Source: Prochlorococcus sp. AG-402-O21 (lineage in GTDB: Bacteria; Cyanobacteriota; Cyanobacteriia; PCC-6307; Cyanobiaceae). Taken from it: a stretch of DNA of 64,000 nt. The stretch spans positions 1 to 64,000 of the forward strand of contig QCIZ01000007.1 in assembly GCA_003216375.1 (NCBI GenBank), written 5' to 3'. This document shows positions 32,854 through 42,577 of the stretch, in pieces. The notes beneath the pieces were generated by a model that saw nothing but the letters and a program-made list of their open reading frames with translations, did no database searches and was not told where the DNA came from. Both the position numbers and the translations under genes were made by a program. The first letter of the stretch is position 1, and every line of letters starts with the position of its first letter.

Positions 32854-33441
32854 TTAGAGCCAAAACAATAAAAACCCTGCCAAAAGTCCAGACATATGCC
32901 CTAACAAACTAATTCCAGGTAAGAATGACCAAATAATTCCTATACCTGTAAGCACAGAAATAGATTTAAATAATCTTGGATCTTTCTTTAGGTGACATCC
33001 TGTGAACAAAAATCTTTTCTTTCCATAAATTGTAGTCATTAGAATAAACGCGTCGATACCAAATAAAACACCACTAAAGCCAATGGCTAGAGACATAGGA
33101 TTTCTATAAATTAAAATATCTACGCACCAACAAATGAAAGCTTGGAGAGGCATTATCAATACAATAAAAGCCAGAAAGAAATAGTCACTTTGAAGGCTTA
33201 AAGATTTAAGAAAATATCTAGCTACGATGATTCCAGAGATATTTGCCAATAAATGATTAACATCACCATGAAAAAAATGGGATGTAATAATCCTGTATGG
33301 CTCATAAAACAAACGTCCAGACCAATAAGCAATGGAAGCCTTATCAATTATTCCAAATAAATCTGTTGCAAAGAAGCAAATAGTGCAAGCCAAAAAGGGG
33401 ACAAAATATTGCCAATCTTCTTTTGAAATCTTCTCAAGCAT
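32854..33441 (-). CDS. Rhomboid-family intramembrane serine protease
   Basis: The 195-aa protein has six hydrophobic segments and the catalytic set: HFFHGDVNHLLANISG (His55, Asn67), GFSG with Ser123, and GHMSG with His182. These form the Ser-His dyad that cuts transmembrane helices. It is short but complete relative to bacterial rhomboids. Confidence 0.88.
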   Translation of the reverse strand: MLEKISKEDWQYFVPFLACTICFFATDLFGIIDKASIAYWSGRLFYEPYRIITSHFFHGDVNHLLANISGIIVARYFLKSLSLQSDYFFLAFIVLIMPLQAFICWCVDILIYRNPMSLAIGFSGVLFGIDAFILMTTIYGKKRFLFTGCHLKKDPRLFKSISVLTGIGIIWSFLPGISLLGHMSGLLAGFLLFWL

Positions 33442-33613
33442 TCGTAAATAGATTTACCAATAATCCAATCGTACTTCGTGAATATGATCTATTGAAAAAC
33501 GAATAGGGCTAATTCTTTAACTATGTGAATAAGCTAAAATATTTACCTATCAAGAACATCACCATAAAGAAAAGGACTAAGGCCTAAGGTGAACAAATCT
33601 ATTATTGATATAA

Positions 33614-33940
33614 ATGAAAATTGATGTAAAAAAGAGACTAAATCTCAATAGTTATGAATGGTGGAGAAACCACCGAAGGTTTGTAACCCTTGGATTATTT
33701 CTTGCAATTTTTGCAGGCTATGTCAGAGGTCCTTCAGCGAAAGACTTCAAAGTGAATGATATTTGCGGACGTCTAAGCGCTGATTTAATTACAGGAGAAA
33801 AAGCTGCAAGAGAATTGAAATTAGGAAAGAAAAGAATCGATGGACTAGAAGGAGAGAAAGCTGATATTACTAATCACTACTACCATGCCAAGTACTACTG
33901 CCAAGGCTACACAAAAGGCAATGTAGGATTGGGATACTAA
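33614..33940 (+). CDS. Membrane-anchored hypothetical protein, 108 aa
   Basis: A basic N-terminus (YEWWRNHRRF) and one helix (VTLGLFLAIFAGYV) are followed by a soluble part with two cysteines (DICGRL, KYYCQGY). Recurrent type in marine picocyanobacteria; no function known. Confidence 0.6.
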   Translation: MKIDVKKRLNLNSYEWWRNHRRFVTLGLFLAIFAGYVRGPSAKDFKVNDICGRLSADLITGEKAARELKLGKKRIDGLEGEKADITNHYYHAKYYCQGYTKGNVGLGY

Positions 33941-34013
33941 TGACATCTTTACTAAAATAGCCAGAGAAAAGCATTGCACTTTTCAGGCCGCTTTAACGGA
34001 TCTGGCTTTTTGA

Positions 34014-34631
34014 CTAAGCTTTTACAGCTTTAAGACTAGCTTTTCTTGCACGCTTCGCAGGCCTTCCTGCTACAGCCTTAGATGCTCTCTTTGAAACTGA
34101 GTTTGCGCTTGAAGTTGCTTTTTTAGCTTGAGCAGAAGCTACTTTCTTAACTGCTGTTTTAACTTTAGAAGTCTTAACTTTTGCTTTTGCAGCGCTCTTG
34201 GCTGGAGCAGCTTTAGCTACTGCTTTCTTTGCAATTACTTTTTTAGCAGCAGTTTTTTTGACAGTGGCCTTTTTAGCAACAGTTTTCTTGACAGCAGCCT
34301 TTTTGGCTGAGGGTTTTGCTGAAACTTTTTTAGCACTCGTAGTCTTACGAGTACGGTGAGAGAGAATCAAAGCCCACTCATCAGCACTAACATTTGCAGG
34401 CTTATTACCATGGATCTCAGAAACTTTTGCAGCTTTCTCAATATCCTTTATTAAGTTTTTCCAAGAAGCAGCATAACGCTTATCAGATTGTGACTTAGCA
34501 CCGCTCTCTACAAGAGTTTCAACAACTTGTGATGCTGTTACTTTTTTTCTTCTTCGGTTAAAAATTTCCTTTTGAAGGGTAGCGATCATGGCTTCGCCTT
34601 TAGCGCTAACTTTGATACTTAATTGAGACAT
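34014..34631 (-). CDS. Histone-H1-like lysine/alanine-repeat protein, 205 aa
   Basis: Paralogue of 23096-23614. The first ~95 residues differ at only a few positions (GEAMIATLQ versus GDALIATLQ; SEIHGNKPANV versus SEVHGNKPANI). The tail is longer, with KKTVAKKATVKKTAAKK repeats and the ending GRPAKRARKAS. A nucleic-acid-binding role is likely. Gene and promoter were duplicated together. Confidence 0.8.
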   Translation of the reverse strand: MSQLSIKVSAKGEAMIATLQKEIFNRRRKKVTASQVVETLVESGAKSQSDKRYAASWKNLIKDIEKAAKVSEIHGNKPANVSADEWALILSHRTRKTTSAKKVSAKPSAKKAAVKKTVAKKATVKKTAAKKVIAKKAVAKAAPAKSAAKAKVKTSKVKTAVKKVASAQAKKATSSANSVSKRASKAVAGRPAKRARKASLKAVKA

Positions 34632-34645
34632 TGAATTAAGAATTA

Positions 34646-34680
34646 CCTATATACAACATCTAGCACATTGTGGGTATCCA
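34646..34680 (-). promoter_or_regulatory. Upstream element shared by the two H1-like genes
   Basis: Counterpart of 23628-23660: ATACCC, then ATGTGCTAGATGT toward the gene. The rest of 34632-34927 shows no gene. Confidence 0.45.
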
Positions 34681-34927
34681 AACCGAACAATCTATTTACA
34701 TGTAGATGTAAATAGTATTTGCATCTTATAAATTTACATAAAAAACTATTCATTTAAAGACAAAAGGAACACAAAAATTGAGTTATAGGCTTGTTTAGAA
34801 AATAGATCGATAAAGTCTCACTTAAGGAGAAAATGACTATCAAGAAGGAATTAAAGTTTTATTGATTTTCTAAAAAGTAAGCAAAAATCTCTATAAAACA
34901 CAAAAAACAAAAAATTCGAGCAACAAC

Positions 34928-35080
34928 CTAGCTATCTATTGAAAATGTTCTTTCTAATTTTGCTTTTATTTGCTTTAAAGACGGTTCTGAGACCTTGAGA
35001 ATTTTTTTATAAAAGCCAAAAAGTTTAAGACACGCCAAGGGAACAAATATTGTCAGTAGTAAGGTTTTAGTTGTAATCAT
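34928..35080 (-). CDS. Small exported or anchored protein, 50 aa
   Basis: An N-terminal helix (KTLLLTIFVPLACLKLFGF) leads into a basic amphipathic tail (KKILKVSEPSLKQIKAKLER). Clean ATG and TAG. Confidence 0.5.
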   Translation of the reverse strand: MITTKTLLLTIFVPLACLKLFGFYKKILKVSEPSLKQIKAKLERTFSIDS

Positions 35081-35210
35081 ATGAATGTTATAAGCCAAAT
35101 CAGCTAGAACCGCTCAAATATTACTTGTTAAACCTATATATAAACTCAATGTCTTTAGAAAATTTTAGTTAAAGTCAAGGTGTTAAGTAGGAATTAACCA
35201 ATTCAATAAA

Positions 35211-35963
35211 ATGCAAGATAGGAAGGATCTCAAAGCCCTTATTTACCAGGTAGCTGCAGCAACAGATAGAGGTCAAAGAATGAACGCGATGATTGCTCCC
35301 ATGTATCAAAATAAATTAGTAGAGATGAATAAATTAGTTGAAGATCTACTGCCCCTATCAGATGAAATAACTCAGAGTTCTATTGAAGGTGAATGGGAGC
35401 TTATTTACTCATCAGTTGAATTATTTAGAAGCTCTCCATTTTTTTTAGCCATTGAAAAGGCTTTAAACGACAAATCAAAAAGCGATTTATTTTTCAAGCT
35501 TCATCTTTTACAAGTTGGTTCATTTGGTCTGTCAACTATTGGAAGAGTCGGTCAATATCTCAATTTTAATAAAGGAGAAATGATCTCCACCTTTGATACC
35601 ACAATCTTTGGACTTACAACTATCCCAATCCTTGGGTGGTTCAAACTTCTGCCTACCTTTGGTGGTCGCGTCATAACTCTCGCTAAGGGGCTTCAACTAA
35701 AAGACAACATACTTTCTATGGAGTTAGAGAAGACTAAGGTGTCAGAGGTTGATGGTCTGGGAAAAATTCCATTTGTAAATTCCATTCTCATGGAAAGATG
35801 GTATCCAGTTAAAACCGTATGGAAACTTCTTCCATGGAATAAAGAAAATCCAAATTGTGAGATTAACGTGATCTATGTAGACGAAGATTTAAGAATCATT
35901 AGAGATATGCACGGAGCAATGTTTGTTTACATACGACCATCTATTCCTCTTCTAGACCAATAA
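35211..35963 (+). CDS. PAP/fibrillin-family protein
   Basis: The 250-aa protein has IEGEWELIYSSVELFRSSPF near residue 60, the family opening, then FDTTIFGLTTIPILGWFKLL and the ending DEDLRIIRDMHGAMFVYIR. Plastid-lipid-associated proteins bind lipophilic isoprenoids such as carotenoids and quinones at thylakoids. The CrtISO-like gene follows 105 bp downstream, which fits a pigment theme. Confidence 0.85.
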   Translation: MQDRKDLKALIYQVAAATDRGQRMNAMIAPMYQNKLVEMNKLVEDLLPLSDEITQSSIEGEWELIYSSVELFRSSPFFLAIEKALNDKSKSDLFFKLHLLQVGSFGLSTIGRVGQYLNFNKGEMISTFDTTIFGLTTIPILGWFKLLPTFGGRVITLAKGLQLKDNILSMELEKTKVSEVDGLGKIPFVNSILMERWYPVKTVWKLLPWNKENPNCEINVIYVDEDLRIIRDMHGAMFVYIRPSIPLLDQ

Positions 35964-36067
35964 AAAATATAAGCAAATTCCCTTCTCAAATACTGAATTC
36001 ACTGAAGCAATTCCGATGTATTTGTAGTAGAAACTCTAAAGAAGAAAAATTCCTTTAAAAAGAATAA

Positions 36068-37597
36068 ATGAAAAATCCAGAAGTAATAGTAATTGGAAGT
36101 GGTATAGGAGGATTATGTTGCGCAGGACTGCTAGCAAAAGCTGGTAAAAAAGTCCTAATTCTTGAGGCTCACTCAAAACCAGGAGGAGCCGCTCATGGTT
36201 TTCAGAAAGATGGATATACATTTGAATCTGGACCATCTCTTTGGAGCGGAATAGGTACTTGGCCTACGACAAATCCTTTAGGTCAAGTCCTAAAAGCTCT
36301 TAACCAAAAAGTTGAATTAATTAAATATCAGGATTGGAATGCTCAAATTCCAGAAGGTGACTACACGATTGGAGTTGGAGATAAAAGATTCCTTGATCAG
36401 ATCAATTCAATTAGCGGAAATGATGCCATTAAAGAATGGGAACATTTTATTCAAGTAATTAAACCAATTGGTGCAGCAGCCAATGCAATTCCCCTAATAG
36501 CGCTAAATCAAAACAAGGAAACTATTTTTCAGCTCTTAAGACGTAGTAAAACACTCTTCAATCACTTGAAATCTTTTAAATACCTTGGAGGTGCTTTTGG
36601 AAATTTAGTTGATGAACATCTTAAAGATCCATTTTTACGAAATTGGGTTGATTTACTTTGCTTTCTAATAAGCGGTTTATCCAAAGACGAAACGAATGCA
36701 GCTGCGATGGCAACCCTCTTTGATGATTGGTTTAAACCAGATGCCTACCTGGAATATCCAAAGGGAGGCAGTGAATCTATCGTTAAGGCTCTATTAAGTG
36801 GAATTTACTCATTTGGAGGCAAGCTTCAACTTAATTCAAAAGTTAGTCAGATAATTATAAAGAGGAATAAAGCAATCGGAATTGTGCTAAAAAATGGTGA
36901 GAAAATCTTTGCAGATCATATTGTTAGCAATGCCGATATTTGGAACACCCTTGATTTAATACCAAAAGAAATATCTCAAAAATGGAGAGAGGAAAGGTCC
37001 ACAACTCCAAAATGCAAGTCATTTCTTCATGTACATCTTGGGTTTAATGCAGAAGGTCTAGAAAATATTCCACTCCACTCAATATGGGTTGATGATTGGT
37101 CTAAAGGTATTACTACCGAAAGAAATGTAGTAGTTCTCTCTATACCATCGGCTTTGGATCCAACAATGTCACCCCCCAACAAACATATTCTTCACGGATA
37201 TACACCTGCTAATGAGCCTTGGGAAATATGGAAAAATCTTAAAATTGGTACAGAAGAATATGAAAGGACAAAAGAAGAGCGGTGCTCAGTCTTCTGGAAA
37301 CCAATTAAAAAATTGGTGCCAGATATAGAAGAAAGAATCGAAATAAAAATGCTAGGGACACCACTTACTCATCAAAGATTTCTAAATACTAAACATGGAA
37401 GTTACGGTCCAGCATTATCAGCTGCAGAAGGGCTTTTCCCAGGGAATAAAACTCCAATTAAAAATCTTTTAATGTGCGGTTCAAGTACATTCCCAGGGAT
37501 CGGTATTCCACCAGTCGCAGCCAGTGGCGCTATGGCCGCCACTACAATTCTTGGTTCCAAATTTCAAAGAGATCTAATCAAAAAGCTAGACATATAA
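36068..37597 (+). CDS. Carotenoid isomerase/desaturase-type FAD oxidoreductase
   Basis: The 509-aa protein has the FAD motif VIVIGSGIGGLCCAGLLAKA with EAHSKPGGAAHGF at the N-terminus and the C-terminal FAD motif LLMCGSSTFPGIGIPPVAASG. Size and motifs fit the CrtISO/CrtH and retinol-saturase-like branch of the phytoene-desaturase superfamily. The exact substrate (prolycopene or another polyene) cannot be set from sequence alone, so I give no symbol. Likely co-transcribed with the PAP/fibrillin gene. Confidence 0.85.
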   Translation: MKNPEVIVIGSGIGGLCCAGLLAKAGKKVLILEAHSKPGGAAHGFQKDGYTFESGPSLWSGIGTWPTTNPLGQVLKALNQKVELIKYQDWNAQIPEGDYTIGVGDKRFLDQINSISGNDAIKEWEHFIQVIKPIGAAANAIPLIALNQNKETIFQLLRRSKTLFNHLKSFKYLGGAFGNLVDEHLKDPFLRNWVDLLCFLISGLSKDETNAAAMATLFDDWFKPDAYLEYPKGGSESIVKALLSGIYSFGGKLQLNSKVSQIIIKRNKAIGIVLKNGEKIFADHIVSNADIWNTLDLIPKEISQKWREERSTTPKCKSFLHVHLGFNAEGLENIPLHSIWVDDWSKGITTERNVVVLSIPSALDPTMSPPNKHILHGYTPANEPWEIWKNLKIGTEEYERTKEERCSVFWKPIKKLVPDIEERIEIKMLGTPLTHQRFLNTKHGSYGPALSAAEGLFPGNKTPIKNLLMCGSSTFPGIGIPPVAASGAMAATTILGSKFQRDLIKKLDI

Positions 37598-37640
37598 GAA
37601 AACACCTATTGTTGATTGATAACATGAAAACACAAATCAA

Positions 37641-37904
37641 ATGAGCAACTCACTCAATAAAGCTTTTACAGGAGTAATCGCTCTAGCCCTGATTCTGATA
37701 GCTGTAGGTCGTATCCCATTTTCAAGAGAAAAAGAGCTATCAAATTTATGCAGGGAATACTACACAATGTACCTTAATCAGAATGACTACTCACTAAAAG
37801 AAAAACACACAAAGATCAAAGTTATTGCAAAGAAAACAGGTCTTAAAGCTGAGACAAATAATGTTGGTAACTTTTGTAATTCGTTCTATTTCAACCAAAG
37901 ATAG
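37641..37904 (+). CDS. Exported hypothetical protein, 87 aa
   Basis: A signal anchor (AFTGVIALALILIAVG) precedes a soluble part with cysteines in SNLCREYY and GNFCNSFY, which could pair. Probably distal in the same transcript as the oxidoreductase. Confidence 0.6.
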   Translation: MSNSLNKAFTGVIALALILIAVGRIPFSREKELSNLCREYYTMYLNQNDYSLKEKHTKIKVIAKKTGLKAETNNVGNFCNSFYFNQR

Positions 37905-38039
37905 ATTTTAAATAAGAATATAGAAAAGTTTTCTGAATACATTTATTTAATTTTTAATAGGAACAAATACATCCGTAATTATATCGATAGATTTAATATC
38001 AATTTAGTAGTTAAATAAGGATAGTAACGAGGAAAAATC

Positions 38040-38213
38040 ATGAAGAAAGAAACTTCATCAAATCTCCTTGAAAAAATTGATGTCGCTAAAGAAAGAATCA
38101 AGGAATTAGAAACAATGATTAATCATTGGGAAGGTATCGAAGTTGAAGGGTTTTGGGATGCTGAATGCTCTATAAATCCATCATCTCCGGCTTGTCTTCT
38201 CTTTAATAATTGA
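38040..38213 (+). CDS. Small protein with NPSSPAC tail, 57 aa
   Basis: A helical start (VAKERIKELETMINHW) is followed by GFWDAECSINPSSPACLLF. The tail matches 20929-21090; the helix matches the 26-aa peptide at 51581-51661 (AAEERIKELETLIKHL). It appears to join two modules that occur separately elsewhere. Confidence 0.65.
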   Translation: MKKETSSNLLEKIDVAKERIKELETMINHWEGIEVEGFWDAECSINPSSPACLLFNN

Positions 38214-38425
38214 CCTTCAATCGGTAAAACTTTAAGCCAGCTAGCAAATCAACTCAGATCAAAAGCTATTCTAATAGCCTTATTAGTGATTAAAAATTAA
38301 CTCAAAAACAAAAAGAATCACTTAATGGGACGCAAAGGTATTTTTCATTAACTGGTAAAATCTGCATTTTTAAACTCATGATTCACAAAAAAATTTTATA
38401 GAGTAAAAAAAATTGTAGATAAAAA

Positions 38426-38986
38426 ATGACGGAGCCATCAAAAGTCGTGTCATCCAGTGACTTTGATGATTGGTTTTCTTTGAACGACACTGTTATGGGA
38501 GGTTCAAGTAAGGCAGTTTGTAGATCTTCCTCAAAAGGCCTCTCCCTGGAAGGTGTTGTAGTTGAGGAAAAAGGAGGTTTTGTTAGTTGCAAATCTCCAA
38601 TATTTTCACCTGTTCTAAATTTATCCAACTATCAAGGTTTTGAATTAAAAATTGAAGGTAAAGGTCGAACTTTAAAATTTTGAGTGTCATGTAAATATGG
38701 AATTTTTGGATTAAGAGGATTTTTCTTAGACAAATCACCTGGTGGGCTCAGATGGGTAGCAGAAATAGAAACAAAAAGATTTGGGACAACAACAATAAAA
38801 GTACCTTTTGAAAGCCTTGAACCAACTGTTCTAGCAAAAAAAATTTCTTTACCAATTATTTTTAAATCAGAATCTATAACCCAATTTCAATTACTACATT
38901 CCAAATTTGGTAAACCAGGAGAATTGAATCCTGGCTTTAAGCCTGGCAAAATAAATTTTGTTTTACAATCGATTAGTGTCTATTAG
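38426..38986 (+). pseudogene. CIA30-family gene interrupted by an in-frame TGA
   Basis: The frame 38426-38683 (DFDDWFSLNDTVMGGSSKAV; LKIEGKGRTLKF) and the frame 38684-38986 (SCKYGIFGLRGFFLDK; GGLRWVAEIE) are the same reading frame separated by one TGA at 38681-38683. Together they give a ~186-residue protein of the complex-I intermediate-associated protein 30 family, with all motifs in order and no other lesion. CGA to TGA is the simplest explanation. Readthrough or use of the two halves cannot be excluded. Confidence 0.75.
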
Positions 38987-39193
38987 CACAATTAGAAAAA
39001 CAATATATGTATATTGTTGTGATTTGATAGGTAATAAAAATACAATGAATATTAAAAGTATTTCTCAAAAGATTGACCTTAAAACAAATTAAATCTATAA
39101 AAAACATTTTTTATTGTATATACTTCAAATACTTCAATTAATTCAGAAAAAATCCCTTCAATGGGATTGCTTTAAATATATAACCTCAATAAC

Positions 39194-40669
39194 ATGAATA
39201 ACAAAGACTTAGCACCGATATGTGGTTTTGAATTTGAAATTAATAAGTTAGTAAATAAGGAAAGAGATAGTAGACAATTCGAAGAAAAGTCAAGGTTAGA
39301 TAATGTGAATTCAGGATTTGCATGTGCCCTCCATATGCATCAACCGACAATTCCAGCAGGTGAGAATGGAAAGCTCATTTCACATTTGCAATATATGTTT
39401 GAGCACACTTCAGAAGGAGATAATCACAATGCCGAACCATTTGCTCAATGCTATAAACGATTGGCTCAAATCATTCCAAGCCTGATAGATGAAGGATATG
39501 ATCCCAAAATAATGCTTGATTACTCCGGCAATCTTCTTTGGGGAATCGAACAAATGGGTCGCGAGGATATCCTCAAATCGTTAAAACTCCTAGCGTGTGA
39601 TCAGACAGTTCAACCACATGTTGAATGGCTAGGAACCTTTTGGAGTCATGCTGTAGCCTCTTCGACTCCACCTTCTGACTTTAAATTGCAGATAACAGCC
39701 TGGCAACACCACTTCTCGTCATTATTTGGAGAAGATGCATTGCGTCGAGTAAATGGGTTCTCTCTTCCTGAGATGCATCTTCCAAACCATCCGGATGTTC
39801 TATTTCAGTTAATCAAAGCTCTTAAGGAATGTGGATATCGTTGGGTAATGGTTCAAGAACATAGTGTTCAAAATAGAGATGGCTCTAATCTAAGAGACGA
39901 GCAAAAATATATTCCCAATATGCTCAAAGCTCAGAGTAGTAATGGAGAGACCATCTCTATTCTTTCATTAGTAAAAACTCAAGGATCAGATACAAAGCTT
40001 GTTGGGCAAATGCAACCTTATTACCAGGCACTGGAGTTATCTAAACAGAAGTTAGGGCAACAGATTATTCCCACTCTTGTTTCCCAAATAGCTGACGGAG
40101 AAAATGGCGGAGTAATGATGAATGAATTTCCTCAAGCTTTTATTCAGGCTTATAAAAGAATTGGTCCAAAAACCGACATAAGTCCCACAATAGCTATGAA
40201 CGGATCTGAATACCTCGACTTCCTGGAGACTTTAAATATTGATGAAAATAATTATCCATTGATACAAGCAGTCGGTCAAGACAGAATATGGGAAAAAATC
40301 TCAGGGCCAATAACTCCTACTTTGGTTAAAAAAGCAATTAATGAATTAAAAGAGGAAGATCAATCTTTTTCTCTGAGTGGAGCCAGCTGGACTAACGATT
40401 TGAGTTGGGAAGATGGATATATAAATGTTTTAGAACCAATTTCAAAACTTAGTTCCTATTTTCACGAAACATTTGACCATTTATTAGTTCAAAATCCATC
40501 GTTAACAAAAACCCATGACTATCAAGAAGCTCTCCTATACCTTTTGCTATTAGAAACAAGCTGCTTCCGTTATTGGGGACAGGGAAAATGGACTGAATAT
40601 GCTAAAACAATCTTCAGAAAGGGTGAAGAGGTGATTAGAAACTTTGAAATTACAGCACAGAGCAGTTAA
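39194..40669 (+). CDS. Glycoside hydrolase family 57-type protein
   Basis: The 491-aa protein has the GH57 opening CALHMHQPTIPAG (HMHQP at 47-51), MLDYSGNLLWGIEQ, GFSLPEMHLPNHPD and GYRWVMVQEHSVQ. GH57 enzymes act on alpha-glucans with a retaining mechanism. The N-terminal ~40 residues precede the catalytic barrel. Activity on glycogen is plausible but untested. Confidence 0.85.
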   Translation: MNNKDLAPICGFEFEINKLVNKERDSRQFEEKSRLDNVNSGFACALHMHQPTIPAGENGKLISHLQYMFEHTSEGDNHNAEPFAQCYKRLAQIIPSLIDEGYDPKIMLDYSGNLLWGIEQMGREDILKSLKLLACDQTVQPHVEWLGTFWSHAVASSTPPSDFKLQITAWQHHFSSLFGEDALRRVNGFSLPEMHLPNHPDVLFQLIKALKECGYRWVMVQEHSVQNRDGSNLRDEQKYIPNMLKAQSSNGETISILSLVKTQGSDTKLVGQMQPYYQALELSKQKLGQQIIPTLVSQIADGENGGVMMNEFPQAFIQAYKRIGPKTDISPTIAMNGSEYLDFLETLNIDENNYPLIQAVGQDRIWEKISGPITPTLVKKAINELKEEDQSFSLSGASWTNDLSWEDGYINVLEPISKLSSYFHETFDHLLVQNPSLTKTHDYQEALLYLLLLETSCFRYWGQGKWTEYAKTIFRKGEEVIRNFEITAQSS

Positions 40670-40759
40670 TCAATTTTGCAAAGGCATCAATCAAGGAAAA
40701 GAAATAACTAGCAAAAAATAATTTTTTGGGTTAAGGTCACCAACCAAAGCTTTAATAAA

Positions 40760-40951
40760 ATGACTAGTACAAGTTTTGACAAAAATGGACTGGATAAAGC
40801 AGGTATTCATTGGATGCAATATCTTTCAATGACATCAATGTCATTGCTTATATTTCTCATAGCATTAGACAAAGCCGTTCCTAGCTTTCATCATTTTGTT
40901 TTAATTTCAATGGCCAAAGCAGGAATTATTTGTAATGGGATAGCTGGATAA
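40760..40951 (+). CDS. Small membrane protein, 63 aa
   Basis: A polar start is followed by a helix (LSMTSMSLLIFLIALDKAV) and a second moderately hydrophobic part with one Cys. Unknown function. Confidence 0.5.
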   Translation: MTSTSFDKNGLDKAGIHWMQYLSMTSMSLLIFLIALDKAVPSFHHFVLISMAKAGIICNGIAG

Positions 40952-40999
40952 CATACTTTGACAGATCAACTGATCTCGCCAAAGAAAAAATATTAAATT

Positions 41000-41134
41000 A
41001 TGAAAGGAAAAACCAATCCAGACAACGATGGTTACGATCCATCAGAGGAATACTTCAAAAAGAAAGGTGACGCATATGAAAATGAAACTGAAGAATATTT
41101 CCCTGAAGAAACCTCTAAGCCACCCCATTATTAA
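41000..41134 (+). CDS. Small acidic hydrophilic protein, 44 aa
   Basis: DNDGYDPSEEYFKKKGDAYE is followed by EEYFPEET. No hydrophobic segment; probably disordered. Confidence 0.5.
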   Translation: MKGKTNPDNDGYDPSEEYFKKKGDAYENETEEYFPEETSKPPHY

Positions 41135-41179
41135 GGCACCAAGAAAGGGCTGATTATAATTAAAATCAACTAATGATTA

Positions 41180-41350
41180 TTATCTATGTGAAATGTAGGT
41201 ACCTTCTGGATAGAGCCTTGAAATTGCATTAAATCGCTTTGATATTTGTCGTTCTTTGTCAATATTAACTTTACGATTAAGAACCAAAACGTTGTGAACC
41301 ATCCATAAAAAAAAGCCAACAAGCCAATACCAAGATATGGGATGAGCCAA
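41180..41350 (-). CDS. Small membrane protein with TTG start, 56 aa
   Basis: The helix SWYWLVGFFLWMVHNVLVLN is followed by a basic soluble tail (KERQISKRFNAISRLYPEGT). TTG at 41350 directly follows an upstream stop; an internal ATG would remove the helix. Confidence 0.5.
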   Translation of the reverse strand: MAHPISWYWLVGFFLWMVHNVLVLNRKVNIDKERQISKRFNAISRLYPEGTYISHR

Positions 41351-41729
41351 AATTTTTATATATCATCTAATTCTAAGATGGCAATTATGTCCGTTTTTTT
41401 CATAAGTATTTAAACCTTTTGTTATTACCCCAACATCAAAATTAGATTTTCAAAAAAGATTACTCAAGACTATTGCTCTTTTCACCACATCAACAGCTAA
41501 GCAGGACTAGGTAGAACTGCTCAAGTCATTTATTAAACATGAAAATATTTGGTATAAATCAAGCGAATGTATAGTTATTCATACTGGATTATTGATAGAC
41601 TTTTCGACCATTATTGCTCGCTAGATAAGAGAGTGTATTTAGGTCTCTAATTTGAGATTGAGATTCCAAAAGTTAATTGCATTATTAAAGAGCTGTTATT
41701 TTCTATAGTTATAATTTTTGGTGAACAAG
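41351..41729. other. Intergenic region without a supported gene
   Basis: AT-rich sequence. I see no frame with protein-like texture, and no hairpin with a T-run. Confidence 0.5.
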
Positions 41730-41888
41730 CTAGAAATATGAGCTTTTCAAATGCCTTTCCATACATATAGTTTGGCAATCGTTCTCTTCCGCACTGCTAG
41801 ATATTGAACAGTATGTTACACACTCAAGATAATCTTCAATTGGATCAACTTGGCCTTGAGACATTTTCTTAGCATCAATGGTATTCAT
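41730..41888 (-). CDS. Small twin-CX3C protein, 52 aa
   Basis: ECVTYCSISSSAEENDCQTI followed by C has two C-x3-C pairs 11 residues apart. This twin CX3C spacing resembles small disulphide-locked helical hairpins, such as the intermembrane Tim and CHCH-like proteins. The similarity is in spacing only. Soluble; no signal peptide seen. Confidence 0.55.
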   Translation of the reverse strand: MNTIDAKKMSQGQVDPIEDYLECVTYCSISSSAEENDCQTICMERHLKSSYF

Positions 41889-42127
41889 AAAAGTCTCCTA
41901 CAATTAGAGTTAATCTATCCTTTCTTTTTATTTTTTTCTATCGGTATTACTTACTAACTTATACGCATAAGAAAAGCTGATATATGAATCATATTTCAAC
42001 TAAAAAGTAATGGCGAAATAGGGATTAATCTTCGTTTTAATAGCTCAAATTAATAGTTATATTAAAAAAATCGGGTAATAAAAGAAAAGCTGTATGCAAC
42101 TAACTCAAAATTAAAATAATTTTTATA

Positions 42128-42307
42128 CTACTTTCTCAATTTTATTCTTATTCCTATTCTTTCTCGAATAGCTTTTATCGGAATCATATCTTTCATTTGA
42201 TCATCTATTTGCTTTCTAATTAAATTTCTAAATAATTGAGAAAGCAACACCAAACTAAAAAGAGATAATACAATGGTCCCCAATGCAATTAATGAAAAAG
42301 TATCCAT
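42128..42307 (-). CDS. Small membrane protein, 59 aa
   Basis: MDTFSLIALGTIVLSLFSLV leads into a basic C-terminal part (IRKQIDDQMKDMIPIKAIRE). The frame is open to 42370 but overlaps the next gene upstream; ATG 42307 lies two bases before the upstream gene's stop and gives a normal membrane start. Confidence 0.6.
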   Translation of the reverse strand: MDTFSLIALGTIVLSLFSLVLLSQLFRNLIRKQIDDQMKDMIPIKAIRERIGIRIKLRK

Positions 42308-42308
42308 T

Positions 42309-42572
42309 TCAAAGTTCTCTATATATTGCCCATTCATCACCATCAGCATTAACTTCAGAAAGCAAAGCAACAGCTATGTCGGACTGATCAGAGCGTTTAA
42401 CAATAATCTCTTTACCACCCATATATGGATCATTGAACTCTGATTTTGAACGGCTAGCCTCTAGCTGTTCAGATGGTGTCAAAACTTCAAGTATTTTAAT
42501 CCATATTTCATCATCTGAAGCGAAAGGAGGAACAGAAAATTTACTCGGGCTACTTTCTTTTTTTTTATCCAT
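42309..42572 (-). CDS. Hypothetical protein, 87 aa
   Basis: A polar, soluble protein: DDEIWIKILEVLTPSEQLEA, MGGKEIIVKRSDQSDIAVAL. Middle gene of a three-gene minus-strand run (42784 to 42128). Confidence 0.6.
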   Translation of the reverse strand: MDKKKESSPSKFSVPPFASDDEIWIKILEVLTPSEQLEASRSKSEFNDPYMGGKEIIVKRSDQSDIAVALLSEVNADGDEWAIYREL

Positions 42573-42577
42573 ATTAT

